From the NCBI GenBank assembly GCA_028751875.1, contig CM054140.1, positions 31,357,393 through 31,421,392 of the forward strand: a DNA stretch of 64,000 nt. The letters are read 5' to 3'. Below, in pieces: positions 44,977 to 64,000 of this stretch (the first letter of the stretch is position 1; every line of letters starts with the position of its first letter). Made by a program: the position numbers and the translations under genes. The stretch is from Rapana venosa (Eukaryota; Mollusca; Gastropoda; Neogastropoda; Muricidae). Under the pieces are notes generated by a model. It had not been told where the DNA came from and searched no databases. It was given only the letters and a program-made list of their open reading frames with translations.

Positions 44977-44985
44977 TGTGTTCTT
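44896..44985. repeat. (GT)n microsatellite
   Basis: About 75 nt of GT repeats with one GG, ending in GAGAGA. Confidence 0.97.
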
Positions 44986-45160
44986 AAAACGGTAAGACAC
45001 ACAGACCCCACAAACCAAAAGCAAACAAGCAAACAACAAACAAACAAGCAAACAAGCAACAACAACGAAGAAAATTAGGAGAAGTAAATGTCTATCATTA
45101 ATTTGCCCCTGTCTGTTACTATTTTTCATACAGAACCAAAATAACTTTTCTTTAAAAGGG

Positions 45161-45191
45161 ACACACACACACACACACACACATACACGCA

Positions 45192-45223
<32 letters not shown>

Positions 45224-45235
45224 CACACACGCAAG
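45161..45235. repeat. (CA)n with GCAC units
   Basis: CA run, then six GCAC units, then CA run; a mirror of the 44108 tract on the other strand. Confidence 0.95.
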
Positions 45236-45719
45236 CAGTCAAACAAAGAAATACCCCCATCCCTCGGTCTGTACCCCCCTCCCCCCCTAAAAAAAATTAA
45301 AACACACACACATGGATTATCCTCGATATAAAAGAATAAATAAATTAATTAATTTAAAAAATAACACAAACCTTAACCACTACTACTCACTTTAAAAAAA
45401 AGTATAAATGAGAAAATTTCAGCTTTGGTACTTTAAAATAAAATCTGAATAATCCCCCACCCCCTCACCACCACCCGCCCCCGCGTACCTGGGAACAGTA
45501 TAAAAGTACAAGAAGGGTCACAACCATCTTCAACTTAAGGCGACAGAACACGTGGGAAACTTTTCTGAATCCCCAGAGACTCCTTAACACTGCCTCCAGT
45601 GTTCTCTGACTTAATGAACGACGATGCTCATTACCAGACCCCCCCCCCTTCCCCCACCCACCTCCCCGCTTCTACCTCCATCCCCCATCCTCCCCTCCTT
45701 TCAGGTTTTGTGGCCGTTG

Positions 45720-45970
45720 CAGCCCTGCAACAACCTTGAATAATTAAGAAAGTCACACGTTGGATGGACTGGCAAGTGCAATTGTGTTTAGGCTAAAGGC
45801 GTTTAATAATTAAGGCTCTTTTAGGCTGCTTTTATGTCAAGCGAGTTTGGCTGAGAAGTTGCGAAATGCGTGGTCCGGCTTTTTGAAGATTTTGGGCTTG
45901 TACAACACGATGGTGAGTGACTTCGAGGTATGGTAATGTCCTGTAGTATAGAAATGGACGACCGGTTTTA
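45720..45970. other. non-repetitive island, possible conserved non-coding element
   Basis: Complex sequence with two TAATTAAG sites (near 45738 and 45810) 70 nt apart and no ORF of note. Regulatory function is a guess. Confidence 0.2.
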
Positions 45971-46029
45971 AGAGGCATGGGAGTATAATAAAATAAACAA
46001 CACTGCGATTTCAACCGTGTGCCTTTCCC

Positions 46030-46135
46030 GAAATCGGAATGTGGCCCCCTTCATGGTGGGACAAAACGGTGGCATACGCAAAATCTCATCAATAGAGAAC
46101 CTCGGAGATCTCGCGGAAGAACAAACAACAACAAA
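46030..46135 (+). mobile_element. SINE-B tail fragment
   Basis: TCGGAATGTGGCCCCCTTCA, GGTGGGACAAAACGGTGGC, GCAAAATCTCATCAATAGAG and AACCTCGGAGATCTCG, the SINE-B 3' end. Confidence 0.75.
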
Positions 46136-46257
46136 TCCCCCATAATATACCAGTCAAAGGCATTATTTTTATTTTTTCACAGGAGAAATTCGGACTTGAT
46201 ATCAAAATCGATCCAAACGTGGCCCAGAAACTATTCCTGAGTCATTGCTATCCTGTC

Positions 46258-46280
46258 AGAGAGAGAGAGAAAAAGTGTGC

Positions 46281-46348
<68 letters not shown>

Positions 46349-46432
46349 ACACACACACACACACAAACGAAAAACACCCGCCCCCCCTCCCCCAATCCCC
46401 CCCCCCCCCCCCCCCCCCCCACCACCACCACC
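46258..46432. repeat. (GA), (CA)n, poly-C and (CCA)n compound tract
   Basis: GA run, about 80 nt of CA, then about 45 C, then ACCACCACCACC. The composition changes abruptly between blocks. Confidence 0.95.
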
Positions 46433-46555
46433 ATCATGTCTAGAATTTGGGGAAGGTGTGATAGTAATCGACCACAGTGTAATGAGTCAGTGCCACCCCT
46501 TAAGGGAGGGGTAAGAGTAGGTATGGCTGGAGAAGATAGGCCTAACTGATTGCTC

Positions 46556-46558
<3 letters not shown>

Positions 46559-46620
<62 letters not shown>
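46559..46620. repeat. (GA)n microsatellite
   Basis: About 60 nt of perfect GA repeats. Confidence 0.97.
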
Positions 46621-46621
<1 letters not shown>

Positions 46622-46698
46622 AGAGCCGCATATACGCATGTGTGTATGTCTACTTGTGTGTCCGCAGATGCGCACTGGTGTGTATATGTGCTTGCCAG

Positions 46699-46704
46699 TG
46701 CACA

Positions 46705-46781
<77 letters not shown>

Positions 46782-46782
46782 C
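46699..46782. repeat. (CA)n microsatellite
   Basis: About 80 nt of CA repeats; followed by GATA/TAGA repeats near 46810-46850. Confidence 0.97.
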
Positions 46783-47144
46783 ACATGTATATGTGAGTGT
46801 GTGTGTGTATAGATATAGCTAGCTAGATAGATATAGATCTATATAGATAAATATGTATGTGTGTGAGCGCGCGCGCGTGCATGCGTGCGTACATGTGTGT
46901 GTGCGCTTGCGCGCATGCAGTTGCATACACGGATGTGCTTGTACGCAGACGTGCACTGGCCACTACACACGTACACAAGACATGGGCGGGCACAGGCACT
47001 GGCAAACGCTGTGTCCAGATAGCAGGCGTATAATACAAAGAACATAAAGAAGAAAAAGCCTGCAGCAAGAAGCCGTTTTGCCGTAGCTAGATGTGATTGA
47101 TTAGAAATCCCCTTTGATAGGAGAACAAAACACACACGCTGGGC

Positions 47145-47549
47145 ATGAGTAAGGACGGAAGAGAGCAGGATGGCAGAGACAGAGAGAGAGTGAGGGTGAG
47201 GGAGAGAGAGAGAGAGGGGGCACGAAGAGACAGAGAGAGAGAGAGAGAGACAGGAGAGAGAGAGAGAGAGAGAGAGGGGGGGCACGAAGAGACACAGGGA
47301 GAGAGAGCGAGAGGGGGGGGGGGGGCAGGGAGGAAGGGAAGGGAGGGGGCCGATGAGAGAGAGAGAGGGGGGGGGGGGCAGGGAGGAAGGGAAGGGAGGG
47401 GGCCATGATGAGAGAGAGAGGGGGGAGGGAGGAAGGGAGGGGAGGGGGCCACAATGACAGAGAGAGGGGGAGGGAGGAAGGGAGGGGAGGGGGCCACGAT
47501 GAGAGAGAGAGAGAGAGAGAGAGGGGAGGAAGGGAAAGGAGGGGGCCAC

Positions 47550-47616
<67 letters not shown>

Positions 47617-47855
47617 AGGAAGGGAAAGGAGGGGGCCACGATGAGAGAGAGAGAAGGGGGGATGGAGGAAGGGAAGGGAGGGGTCTTCAATGAGTGAGAG
47701 AGAGAGGGGAGGAAGGGAAAGGAGGGGGCCACGATGTGAGAGAGAGAAGGGGGGATGGAGGAAGGGAAGGGAGGGGGCCACAGTGAGAGAGAGAGAGAGG
47801 GGAGGAAGGGAAAAGAGGGGGCCACGATGTGAGAGAGAGAGAGAGAGAGAGAGAC
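47145..47855 (+). repeat. ~0.7 kb polypurine tract built of GA runs and GGAGGAAGGGAAGGAGGGGG units
   Basis: Almost pure purine on the plus strand for about 700 nt. A 35-60-nt unit recurs (GGGGAGGAAGGGAAAGGAGG, GGGCCACGATGA, variable GA run) at least eight times. Long open frames on both strands are by-products of the composition. Confidence 0.95.
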
Positions 47856-48431
47856 ACACACACATGGGGGGAAAAGCACTCTCTCTATGAAAGAACGCTA
47901 ATTTCAATCTCAAGACTCCCCATTCCGTGTTATGTATGTCCGGATGCCAGTATTGTTCAGTCAATGATTTCTTTTCTTTCTTTTGTTTTGCCCCAGGGAG
48001 GTGATATCAGCCAGTATGGCGTATTCCATAAATGCTCCGCCACATCTCATTGCTGAGAGATCCACAAAGGGAAAAAAAGAAACCCACCCCACCTTCTTCA
48101 ACTAACAGCATGGCGGGGAGCACTATAGCAAAAGCCTCGATGCATGGTGAGTGAGACTTACCTGTTTCTGCCCACGACAGACTCTCTTTGTTTCTGCAGC
48201 CCTCTTGATTGTCAGGAACGCTAACACGAACTACAAGACTGATCTGAAAAGTGATCTGTTCTGGGCCTATGTTCGATTCTCCCTTGAAGTTGGGGTTAGG
48301 TGTGATGTCATCTGCAAAATCTCACTTCTTTTGTATAATATGTAGGCCTATACAATTTCCCTTTCACTGAAAGGTCATACATTCTATACTATAACAAGAG
48401 TACAAGTAAGCTTTTTTGTGTGTAGACGGGT

Positions 48432-49260
48432 GAAGTCTGAATGAGGCTACCTTAATGGTGGAGAAAAAAAATCAAAACCGGTCGTTTATGCAAAAAATCT
48501 CACTATTGGTGGCAAAAATCTCACCGTTAGTGGCAAAAATCTCACCTTTGGTGGCAAAAATCTCACCATTAGTGGCAAAAATGTCACCTTTGGTGGCAAA
48601 AATCTCACCTTTGGTGGCAAAAATCTCACCGTCGGTGGCAAAAATCTCACCTTTGGTGGCAAAATCTCACCGTTAGTGGCAAAAATCTCACCTTTGGTGG
48701 CAAAAATATCACCGTTAGTGGCAAAAATCTCACCTTTGGTGGCAAAAATCTCACCGTTAGTGGCAAAAATCTCACCTTTGGTGGCAAAAATGTCACCTTT
48801 GGTAAAAATCTCACCTTTGGTGGCAAAAATCTCACCGTTAGTGGCAAAAATCTCACCTTTGGTGGCAAAATCTCACCGTTAGTGGCAAAAATCTCACCTT
48901 TGGTGGCAAAATCTCACCGTTAGTGGCAAAAATCTCACCTTTGGTGGCAAAAATCTCACCGTTAGTGGCAAAAATCTCACCTTTGGTGGCAAAAATCTCA
49001 CCGTTAGTGGCAAAAATCTCACCTTTGGTGGCAAAATCTCACCGTTAGTGGCAAAAATCTCACCTTTGGTGGCAAAATCTCACCGTTAGTGGCAAAAATC
49101 TCACCTTTGGTGGCAAAGATCTCACCGTTAGTGGCAAAAATCTCACCTTTGGTGGCAAAATCTCACCGTTAGTGGCAAAAATCTCACCTTTGGTGGCAAA
49201 ATCTCACCGTTAGTGGCAAAAATCTCACCTTTGGTGAACCTGGGATCTCTAGCCGAGGAG
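48432..49260 (+). mobile_element. SINE-B tail, expanded internally by a minisatellite
   Basis: Left edge GAGGCTACCTTAATGGTGG and GGTCGTTTATGCAAAAAATC, right edge CTTTGGTGAACCTGGGATCT and CTAGCCGAGGAGC are SINE-B tail segments normally adjacent. The array at 48490-49235 is inserted between them. Confidence 0.85.
48490..49235. repeat. 21-nt / 42-nt minisatellite in a SINE-B tail, about 35 units
   Basis: Unit GGCAAAAATCTCACCGTTAG T alternates with GGCAAAAATCTCACCTTTGG T, forming a 42-nt higher-order unit. Some units lack one A, and two have ATGTCACC. Confidence 0.95.
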
Positions 49261-49329
49261 CGGGGGAGGGGGAGGGGAGTGGGGGGGACGGAATCGGACA
49301 GTCCTACCAAACTGATGCAGAACTTTTTT

Positions 49330-49685
49330 ATTTTTGTAAAATTTATTTCTTTTATATGGAGGATAATGGAATAAGCACTTATGTGCTTTTTTACATCCAG
49401 TCCCCGTGTGTATGCGGTTTTGTCAATTCTGTCATCTGTTCCCACCGACATACAATGGCCTACTCTTACGAAAAGCGGAACAGGATTTAACGTGTGCGCA
49501 AGATGTTCTGCGTGCGTTCGCACACGGGCCTCGGTTTATAGTCTCATCCGAAGGACTTTTGGGGAGAGTGGAGTCTGCACTGATGTTAACTCCAGGGGAA
49601 ATATCTCCTTGAACGGGAATCGAACCCGGGTCGTCAGATTGCGAGCGCAATGTTCTAACACTAGGTTGTCCCGTCCTCCCCTCAT
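49330..49685 (-). mobile_element. SINE-C copy 3, best preserved
   Basis: Minus strand: GGGACAACCTAGTGTTAGAA (A box), CGACCCGGGTTCGATTCCC (perfect B box), then the body AGTCCTTCGGATGAGACTAT and AACGCACGCAGAACATCTTG, and the tail TTATTCCATTATCCTCCATA. Reference for the family. Confidence 0.85.
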
Positions 49686-49847
49686 ACGAGTTGTCAGTCA
49701 GGAGCCAATCTTTTACAAAAAACAAACAAACACATTTTTATTTCATTTTGGGGAATACAATAAATAATAAGTGCTATAGGTTCGAGTTTCTAGGAAAAAC
49801 AGCAGAAAATAGACACCCCCAAAAATATCAAAAGGGGGAGTGCGGCC

Positions 49848-50051
49848 TTAGTGACTGATAGGACAGAGGTCTTCAGATAGTTGCTGAGCCAAGGGAGGTC
49901 CAATGCCAGCACGTACAACAGGCGTTTGCCCAATGTTATGAAGCTGTGAAAACAACCGCTGGCATGACTTGACTTGTTCTTTTTTGCTCCCAGACTTCAG
50001 TCGTAGCGCTGCCTGTGCCTTAACATCTCCATCTACTTTGCAGAAAGTCAT
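49848..50051 (-). CDS. possible coding fragment, unrecognised
   Basis: A 67-codon minus-strand frame (FCKVDGDVKAQAALRLKSGS ... RLFSQLHNIGQTPVV ... PPLAQQLSEDLCPI) looks protein-like in composition and is not a repeat. It has no splice acceptor of good quality, no recognised domain and no neighbouring exon. It could be an exon of an unseen gene, a processed fragment or chance. Confidence 0.2.
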   Translation of the reverse strand: MTFCKVDGDVKAQAALRLKSGSKKEQVKSCQRLFSQLHNIGQTPVVRAGIGPPLAQQLSEDLCPISH

Positions 50052-50052
50052 G

Positions 50053-50055
<3 letters not shown>

Positions 50056-50123
<68 letters not shown>

Positions 50124-50271
50124 TCCAATGTTTTATTAAGGGTAATTGGGTAATTGGAGAAGCAAGGGGCTTCTTTACACCAGGCTCTCATGGGATAAGA
50201 GAAAAAAAGAAGGGAAAACAAACAGGAAGAAATCTGTAACACACACACACACACGCACGCACGCACGCACG

Positions 50272-50340
<69 letters not shown>
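50056..50340. repeat. (GA)n and (CA)n/(GCAC)n microsatellites
   Basis: About 65 nt GA (50056-50120), then CA with five GCAC-type units and about 65 nt of pure CA (50241-50339). Confidence 0.97.
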
Positions 50341-50341
<1 letters not shown>

Positions 50342-50736
50342 TTTTGTCCACACAGTCTGGTACACATGCATGTAGAGTGTGATAAAGAAGAATTTGCACC
50401 CATTTATTTATTTATTTATTTATTGTTTTGTTTTGGTGCCCAGTTCCTGTCTGACCCTTCTCCATTTCGGCCATTTCCTTTTCCAAACCATCAATATCCT
50501 CTCCGTTTTTTCGTTTCCATTAAAAAAGAAAAAGAAAAAGAAAAGATAATGCCAGGCTGGACACCATGCACTAAGAGACCTCGATGTGATCGCAGTTCGT
50601 GACAGATTCAAGCGCAAAGTCGAATTTTGGTATCCGGGCAAAACAATAAGAGGCTAATTATGCCCCCCACCCATTTCATTTTTTATCTCTTTTTAAAATT
50701 TTTTTTTTTTACAAAGCATACATGCACGCGCACATT

Positions 50737-50764
50737 ATCTCTCTCTCTCTCTCTCTCTCTCTCA

Positions 50765-50816
<52 letters not shown>
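50737..50816. repeat. compound (CT)n(CA)n
   Basis: CT run abutting a CA run. Confidence 0.97.
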
Positions 50817-50819
<3 letters not shown>

Positions 50820-50977
50820 CTCATGCTGTTAAAAAAGGAGTTTATTTATGCCAGTTGAATGCCTAAGTGACATGCAAGGTATTACACTTCTGCATAAGTT
50901 CATACACGTGACAAATGCAAAAATCAAAAGGTAGGCCTGTAAGAAATATTCTACAGTGAAAAAGCAGTTAAAATTCT

Positions 50978-51123
<146 letters not shown>

Positions 51124-51902
51124 ATCTATATCTACTGGTCATGATAGAGGGAATACCTCCTATGTTGAATCTAATCTAATCTTAGTATAAACAACTTTTC
51201 ATATGTCACATTCCAGCAATTTGCACGTGCAATTTAGCCAATACAGCCAACAAGTAACAAGGCTTGATAACAACAACAAGAAAAAAGTCATGAAGCAACA
51301 TGATATTGTTATCTTCCCAGTTGTGTGTTTCAATGTTCATATCTATATTTCAGTTCGACAAATATCAAGATGCAGAAGGGGGCAGGGAAAGGGGGTGGGT
51401 CGTGGGTGGGTAAGAATGTTACCAGAAAATGAAAATGTTTATACTTTATTTTTCATATTTATTTGGGTATTTGGTTTGTTTTGTTATTTCTGAATCAACA
51501 GTAAAATACCAAAATCGCGAGGAAAAAAGCTAAATTGTATACGATGCAGTACTAAACATTTACAGAAAACAATACAATGAAATGCAATATTCATTTAAAC
51601 GATATTGTGATGTTCTGTCTTTTTGTATTTTCAGTTGTTCCAGAATCACAGTTTATATCCACAGCCAGATGCCAAGGTAACAAAAAACAAAAATAAGCTG
51701 AAATATCACAGTAATGGTGTGTATAATGTTCTTGAGCTTAGTGTTTGCGCGGCGGTGTACGGGTGTCTGTGGGAGAGAAAAGGAAAGAATACAAAACTTG
51801 GTTCCTCTGGTATTTGTATGATTGTGCAGTGTGCGAGTACAATCGTTTTAGGTTAAAAAATTTTTAAAAAAATTTTATTATTTTATTTTGAGGATAATTT
51901 GG

Positions 51903-52002
<100 letters not shown>

Positions 52003-52157
52003 TTATGCGTGCACGTGTTTGCGAGCTTGTATGTCCTTAAAGTATGCAATGTGTGAGTGTATATACGAATGCACGCATGTTCATGAATTCGAGAACGCAA
52101 TCTCTACAAACTTTTTTGGTGCTTGTTGTGAGATGTCCCTCTGTGATTGATCCTGAA

Positions 52158-52158
52158 T

Positions 52159-52196
<38 letters not shown>

Positions 52197-52228
52197 CGCG
52201 CGTGTGCGCGAGCAATGGTGAATCAGCA

Positions 52229-52293
<65 letters not shown>
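52158..52293. repeat. (GT)n and (GA)n
   Basis: About 35 nt GT, a 40-nt spacer, then about 60 nt GA. Confidence 0.97.
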
Positions 52294-52297
<4 letters not shown>

Positions 52298-53394
52298 ACG
52301 AACGGCGCCGCGGTCTAACTTCATTAGCCTCCACGTCTGAAGAGCGGAAGGGAGACAACAAATAGGGTAACACAGTAAGGACGTCAAGATGGATGGCGGC
52401 TGATACGTTTTCTTTCTCACCTCACTTGACCTCTGCAGCCACTGCCACACAACTGATAACGCCTTCCGACAACTCACCCCCCCCCCTCCCCCTTCCGCTT
52501 TCTACCCAACCCCCTCCTCCACTACCCTCTTGCTCCCCGGGGTCCCCTCCTCCTCTCTCTCTATCCCACTTCCCTTTATCCTTCTCCCAGTTCTCAACGT
52601 TGAACAAGCATACAAGGTTGTGCAAACAGCTTCATGACATTCCCCTTCTACTTTTCGGCCTGGATAGAAAGAGTGATGGAGGTCTGTTTTCTGAGCTACA
52701 TTTCTTGTTTATTCTTTTTCTTTTTTTTTCTTTTGAAAACACAGCAAGAAGTTCCTTTAAAGAGACAGACATGAAACGCACAGAGAGAACAAACAATAAA
52801 ACAAACAAGGGTCAAACAAAGAGGACAAAGACACATTTCAATCGACAGAAAATGCCCCCTTCTAAAAAAAAAGCCCAACAAAAAACAAAAAACCCGAACA
52901 AACAATGAAATAACCATTCATGATCGCAGACATGGGAATGAAAAAAAAAAGGGGGGAGAGAGGTGCTGTTCAAAGAAAACAGGAATTGCATATAACGGGC
53001 TTAACAGTGTGTGATTTCTGATAGAATGATCTTAATCAGTGCTAGTGACTGATAACTTTCCTGGTGTAAAGAACGGGAATTTAGTATATAACATAATTTA
53101 TACAGTTCCAGTTGTAGAGGCTGGTGGCAAGCAAATTTGTCACAAATATCACAAAATAATCACCAGAACTGTTGTTCCCAGTCTGAAATATAACATCCAT
53201 TCTATAACAAATGAAAAGGTCATAATATAACAAAATGAAAGTGAATCACATTGTACATGTTAGCTATATGTCGACTATCACTTTCTAAAAGTGTTTCTAC
53301 AAGTGCACTGTATGAGCATATCAAGATTGTTCGCAAAAAAAAGTCATTTTGAAATATCGTTGCAATGATGTTTAGCCCAAAACAAAGTTAATAA

Positions 53395-53432
53395 CGAGAG
53401 AGAGAGACAGAGACAGAGACAGACAGACAGAG
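53395..53432. repeat. (GA)n/(GACA)n in 3' UTR of the minus-strand gene
   Basis: GAGAGAGAGAGACAGAGACAG and ACAGACAGACAG lie just beyond the final stop codon of the extension. Confidence 0.9.
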
Positions 53433-53433
53433 C

Positions 53434-61867
<8,434 letters not shown>

Positions 61868-62300
61868 TGTAGACGTTGATGGGTGTTCAACTTTGTGGAG
61901 TTTGATTTTGAGAAACCAGTTGATTTTACAACAGTGGGAGAGGGTACTGTATCAAGTGTTGAAAAGACAGATTAAAAAAAAAATCTGGAATGAAGGTTTT
62001 AGATGTGTAAGTGATTACTTTCACTTCAAAGCAGATTGTCTCCTTGGACTGAACCAGCTTAAGTCAGTCTGCGCTGATTTTGTTTTCCGATCGGGAAAGT
62101 AAAGGGGGAAAAGACTAAGACAAAAGGTGATCTAGATTTTGAAAAAAAAAGGAGAAGTATCATTCTTTTCACGCTGTTGCTTTTTTGCTTCTCAAATATT
62201 GGAGAAAAACTGAAATTGCTGTGTCACTGCCAGAAAGCTGGATTTCATCCTACATTGGAACATCATGCAGTAAGAGCTGACTGAAGTCAAGAAATTGATG
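61868..62300 (-). promoter_or_regulatory. 5' flank / 5' UTR of the membrane-protein gene
   Basis: The region directly upstream of the ATG on the minus strand. It is AT-rich with no TATA box I would defend and no CpG cluster. It is labelled by position only. Confidence 0.3.
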
Positions 62301-62344
62301 GAGGTATCACGACTGGTATTGTTTCTGTCTCAGCTTTTGTTTCC

Positions 62345-63990
62345 ATTTGGTGTGGCACAGCCAGCTTTCGTTGAGATTAATTGTTGCACAACCAGATTTA
62401 GTTTTGATAAGTGTAACACAAACAGATTTGAGTCTCAGACATGTAACACAACCGGGCTTTGGTCTCCTTTATTTTATACAAGCAAGTTTTGTTTTCAGTC
62501 ATGTAACATCACCACTTCTGATCTCGTTCGTATAACACAGCCATATTTCGTGTTTCTCTACATATCACAACCAGGTTCCATTTTCATGTTACACCACCAG
62601 GTTTTTGTTATCATTTCTGTAAGATCACAGTTTCGTTTTCTTTCATGAAACACCATCACATTTTGTCTTTATTCACATGGCACCACCGGGAGTTAGTTTC
62701 ATCCACTACATCATCATAACTAGAATTTCGGTTTTATTCTTGTGATACCGTGAAGTTTTGTTTAGAATAATATCACACAGTATACATTAGAAATGACATT
62801 AACGGAACATGTTGTAAATCTGGAATACTCTCAACTGGCTTTTATTTCCGTTCACAGAAACAGCTGCATTGGCTGTGACAACAACGCTGTCGGATTTTAT
62901 TCCCTAGGTTTCATGTTTCATGTATGCGTCACAACCGTCTTTCTTTTTACTCCATGTAACACCACTAGTTTTGTTTTCATCCGTGGAAAACAACCAGGCT
63001 TCTTTTCAATCGGCATAATATCATCTCGTTTGTGTTCGTTCATGTAGCATCCTCAGATTTCTTTCCCAGAAAGTCCTAGAGTGTAGGTAGATATGTGTTT
63101 AGTTTTAACTGTCAGTTTGCCAATCTTTTAGCTTGGAGAAGGTTTTAATAAAATAAACCGAAAACTTTGTTCTGCCAAACCCTTAGCTATTATGTTCTTA
63201 CTTTTTCTGCTCTTACAGATTTTATTTCTAGTTACAGTAGCACAACAGGACCTATTCCAACTATCAGTAACATAACCAGATTTTGTCTTTCATGGTAATA
63301 CTCCACCAACTTGTGTTTGTTGCATTGTAACATTGTCGAATGTAGCTCTGAGTCATGCAACACCTTCTTGGTGTGTTGCTAGTCACTGCAGCTCAAAGCA
63401 GAGTTTACTTCATGTCCAAAGTAACCTAACCACGCTTCGATCCATTCACACAGCAGTTGTTCTTTCAATCTCCCTGTTCACAATGGGATTATTGAATTTT
63501 TATTCCCATCCGCAGAAACAAAACCGGTTTCATTCTTTTTCACGGTATCACAGATAAAGCTCACACCCACACACATGGATCATCACTGGAGATTGTGTTA
63601 ACCCTCATAAACACCATCAGATTACGTCCAATTTCACAGTTGAGGAGAAAACTCTGAACCACAGAAATACAACTGCAGCCGTATTTTCACAACAAAGACG
63701 GATTTCATTTCCGCTTCACAACAGGAAAACTGTTTCATTCATAATCTAAACAAGGAACTGGTGTTACTCGTATTCTTGCAAACCAAACGCTCTTTGATCC
63801 ACGTGCAGAGTAACAAAAAACTAGTTTTGTTTGTATCTACAGTCACACAAAACAGACCTCTCCATCAATTTCACATATTCAAAACATAAGGCCAAACTGA
63901 GACATTCATACACATCGTCAGGATCACAATTTGCATCATCAAACCGGTTTCTAGAGATTTCGGTAACACGACCACCACTTCAGTCACTGG
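62345..63990. repeat. old degenerate tandem repeat, ~30-45-nt period
   Basis: A weak motif, roughly CATGTAACACAACCAG followed by TTTNGTTTTCATT, recurs with a 30-45-nt spacing for about 1.6 kb (for example near 62379, 62446, 62535, 62567, 62590, 62649, 62955, 63266). The repeat makes recurrent peptides in plus-strand frames that are not genes. It runs to near the end of the window. Confidence 0.7.
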
Positions 63991-64000
63991 AAGAACACCA

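Noticed and set aside
46231..47964. Long Ser/Leu/Pro- or Arg/Glu-rich open frames (182, 346 and 287 codons)
   Set aside because: They are translations of GA/CT, CA and purine-rich microsatellites; the peptides are simple dipeptide repeats.
49590..49680. Candidate tRNA gene on the minus strand
   Set aside because: It has good A and B boxes but a poor anticodon stem and no acceptor stem pairing, and it continues into a SINE-C body shared with two other copies.
62295..63047. Plus-strand frames with repeated VTQPGF-like peptides
   Set aside because: They reflect the degenerate tandem repeat; no splice sites, domains or start context.

Overview
The window looks like a gastropod mollusc genome (lophotrochozoan, species not determinable from sequence alone). 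The evidence is GT-AG introns of 0.1-6 kb, several families of tRNA-promoter SINEs with mollusc-like tails ending in ATT runs, very dense CA/GA/poly-C microsatellites, and TTAA-flanked piggyBac-type elements. There is no prokaryotic-style gene packing, no CRISPR array and no operon.

Two genuine protein genes can be reconstructed. (1) On the + strand (coding 5683-29266), a 20-exon lethal(3)malignant-brain-tumour-like gene (L3MBTL1/3/4 type). All splice phases agree and sum to 1,322 codons: a low-complexity N-terminal half, an FCS zinc finger, three MBT repeats, two CCHHC zinc fingers and a C-terminal SAM domain. It should encode a nuclear methyl-lysine-reading chromatin compaction factor. (2) On the - strand (61867 down to 54733 or 53434), a gene for a single-pass membrane protein: a signal-peptide/ectodomain exon, a 6 kb intron, then a transmembrane exon with KCNE/MinK-like spacing. 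Its reading frame meets one TGA at 54733-54735. It then stays open, in the same frame, for another 432 codons, ending in a PDZ-ligand-like T-A-V. This is the strongest unusual signal in the window: stop-codon readthrough, recoding, an unseen splice, or an assembly or allelic nonsense change.

Layout: 38-1434 truncated piggyBac element with terminal repeats; 1439-5660 upstream region of the L3MBTL gene; 5683-29266 L3MBTL exons, whose introns carry SINEs, a second TTAA element (19324-20392) and several minisatellites; 29267-53400 a gene-poor, SINE- and microsatellite-rich intergenic stretch; 53434-61867 the membrane-protein gene, with a 0.88 kb tandem duplication in its intron; 62345-64000 an old degenerate tandem repeat upstream of it.

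Several repeats have unusual structure. A 44-nt array (16080-17000) is built from the 3' end of an L3MBTL exon plus its splice donor, so every unit looks like a 25-nt microexon between AG and GT. Two separate minisatellites (24236-24955 and 48490-49235) grew from the same point in the tail of the same SINE family. A further SINE combines a tRNA A box with a segment resembling the 5S rRNA internal control region.

Splice sites, frames and repeats were read by eye. No alignment, expression or database search was possible, and SINE family letters (A-E) are local labels.
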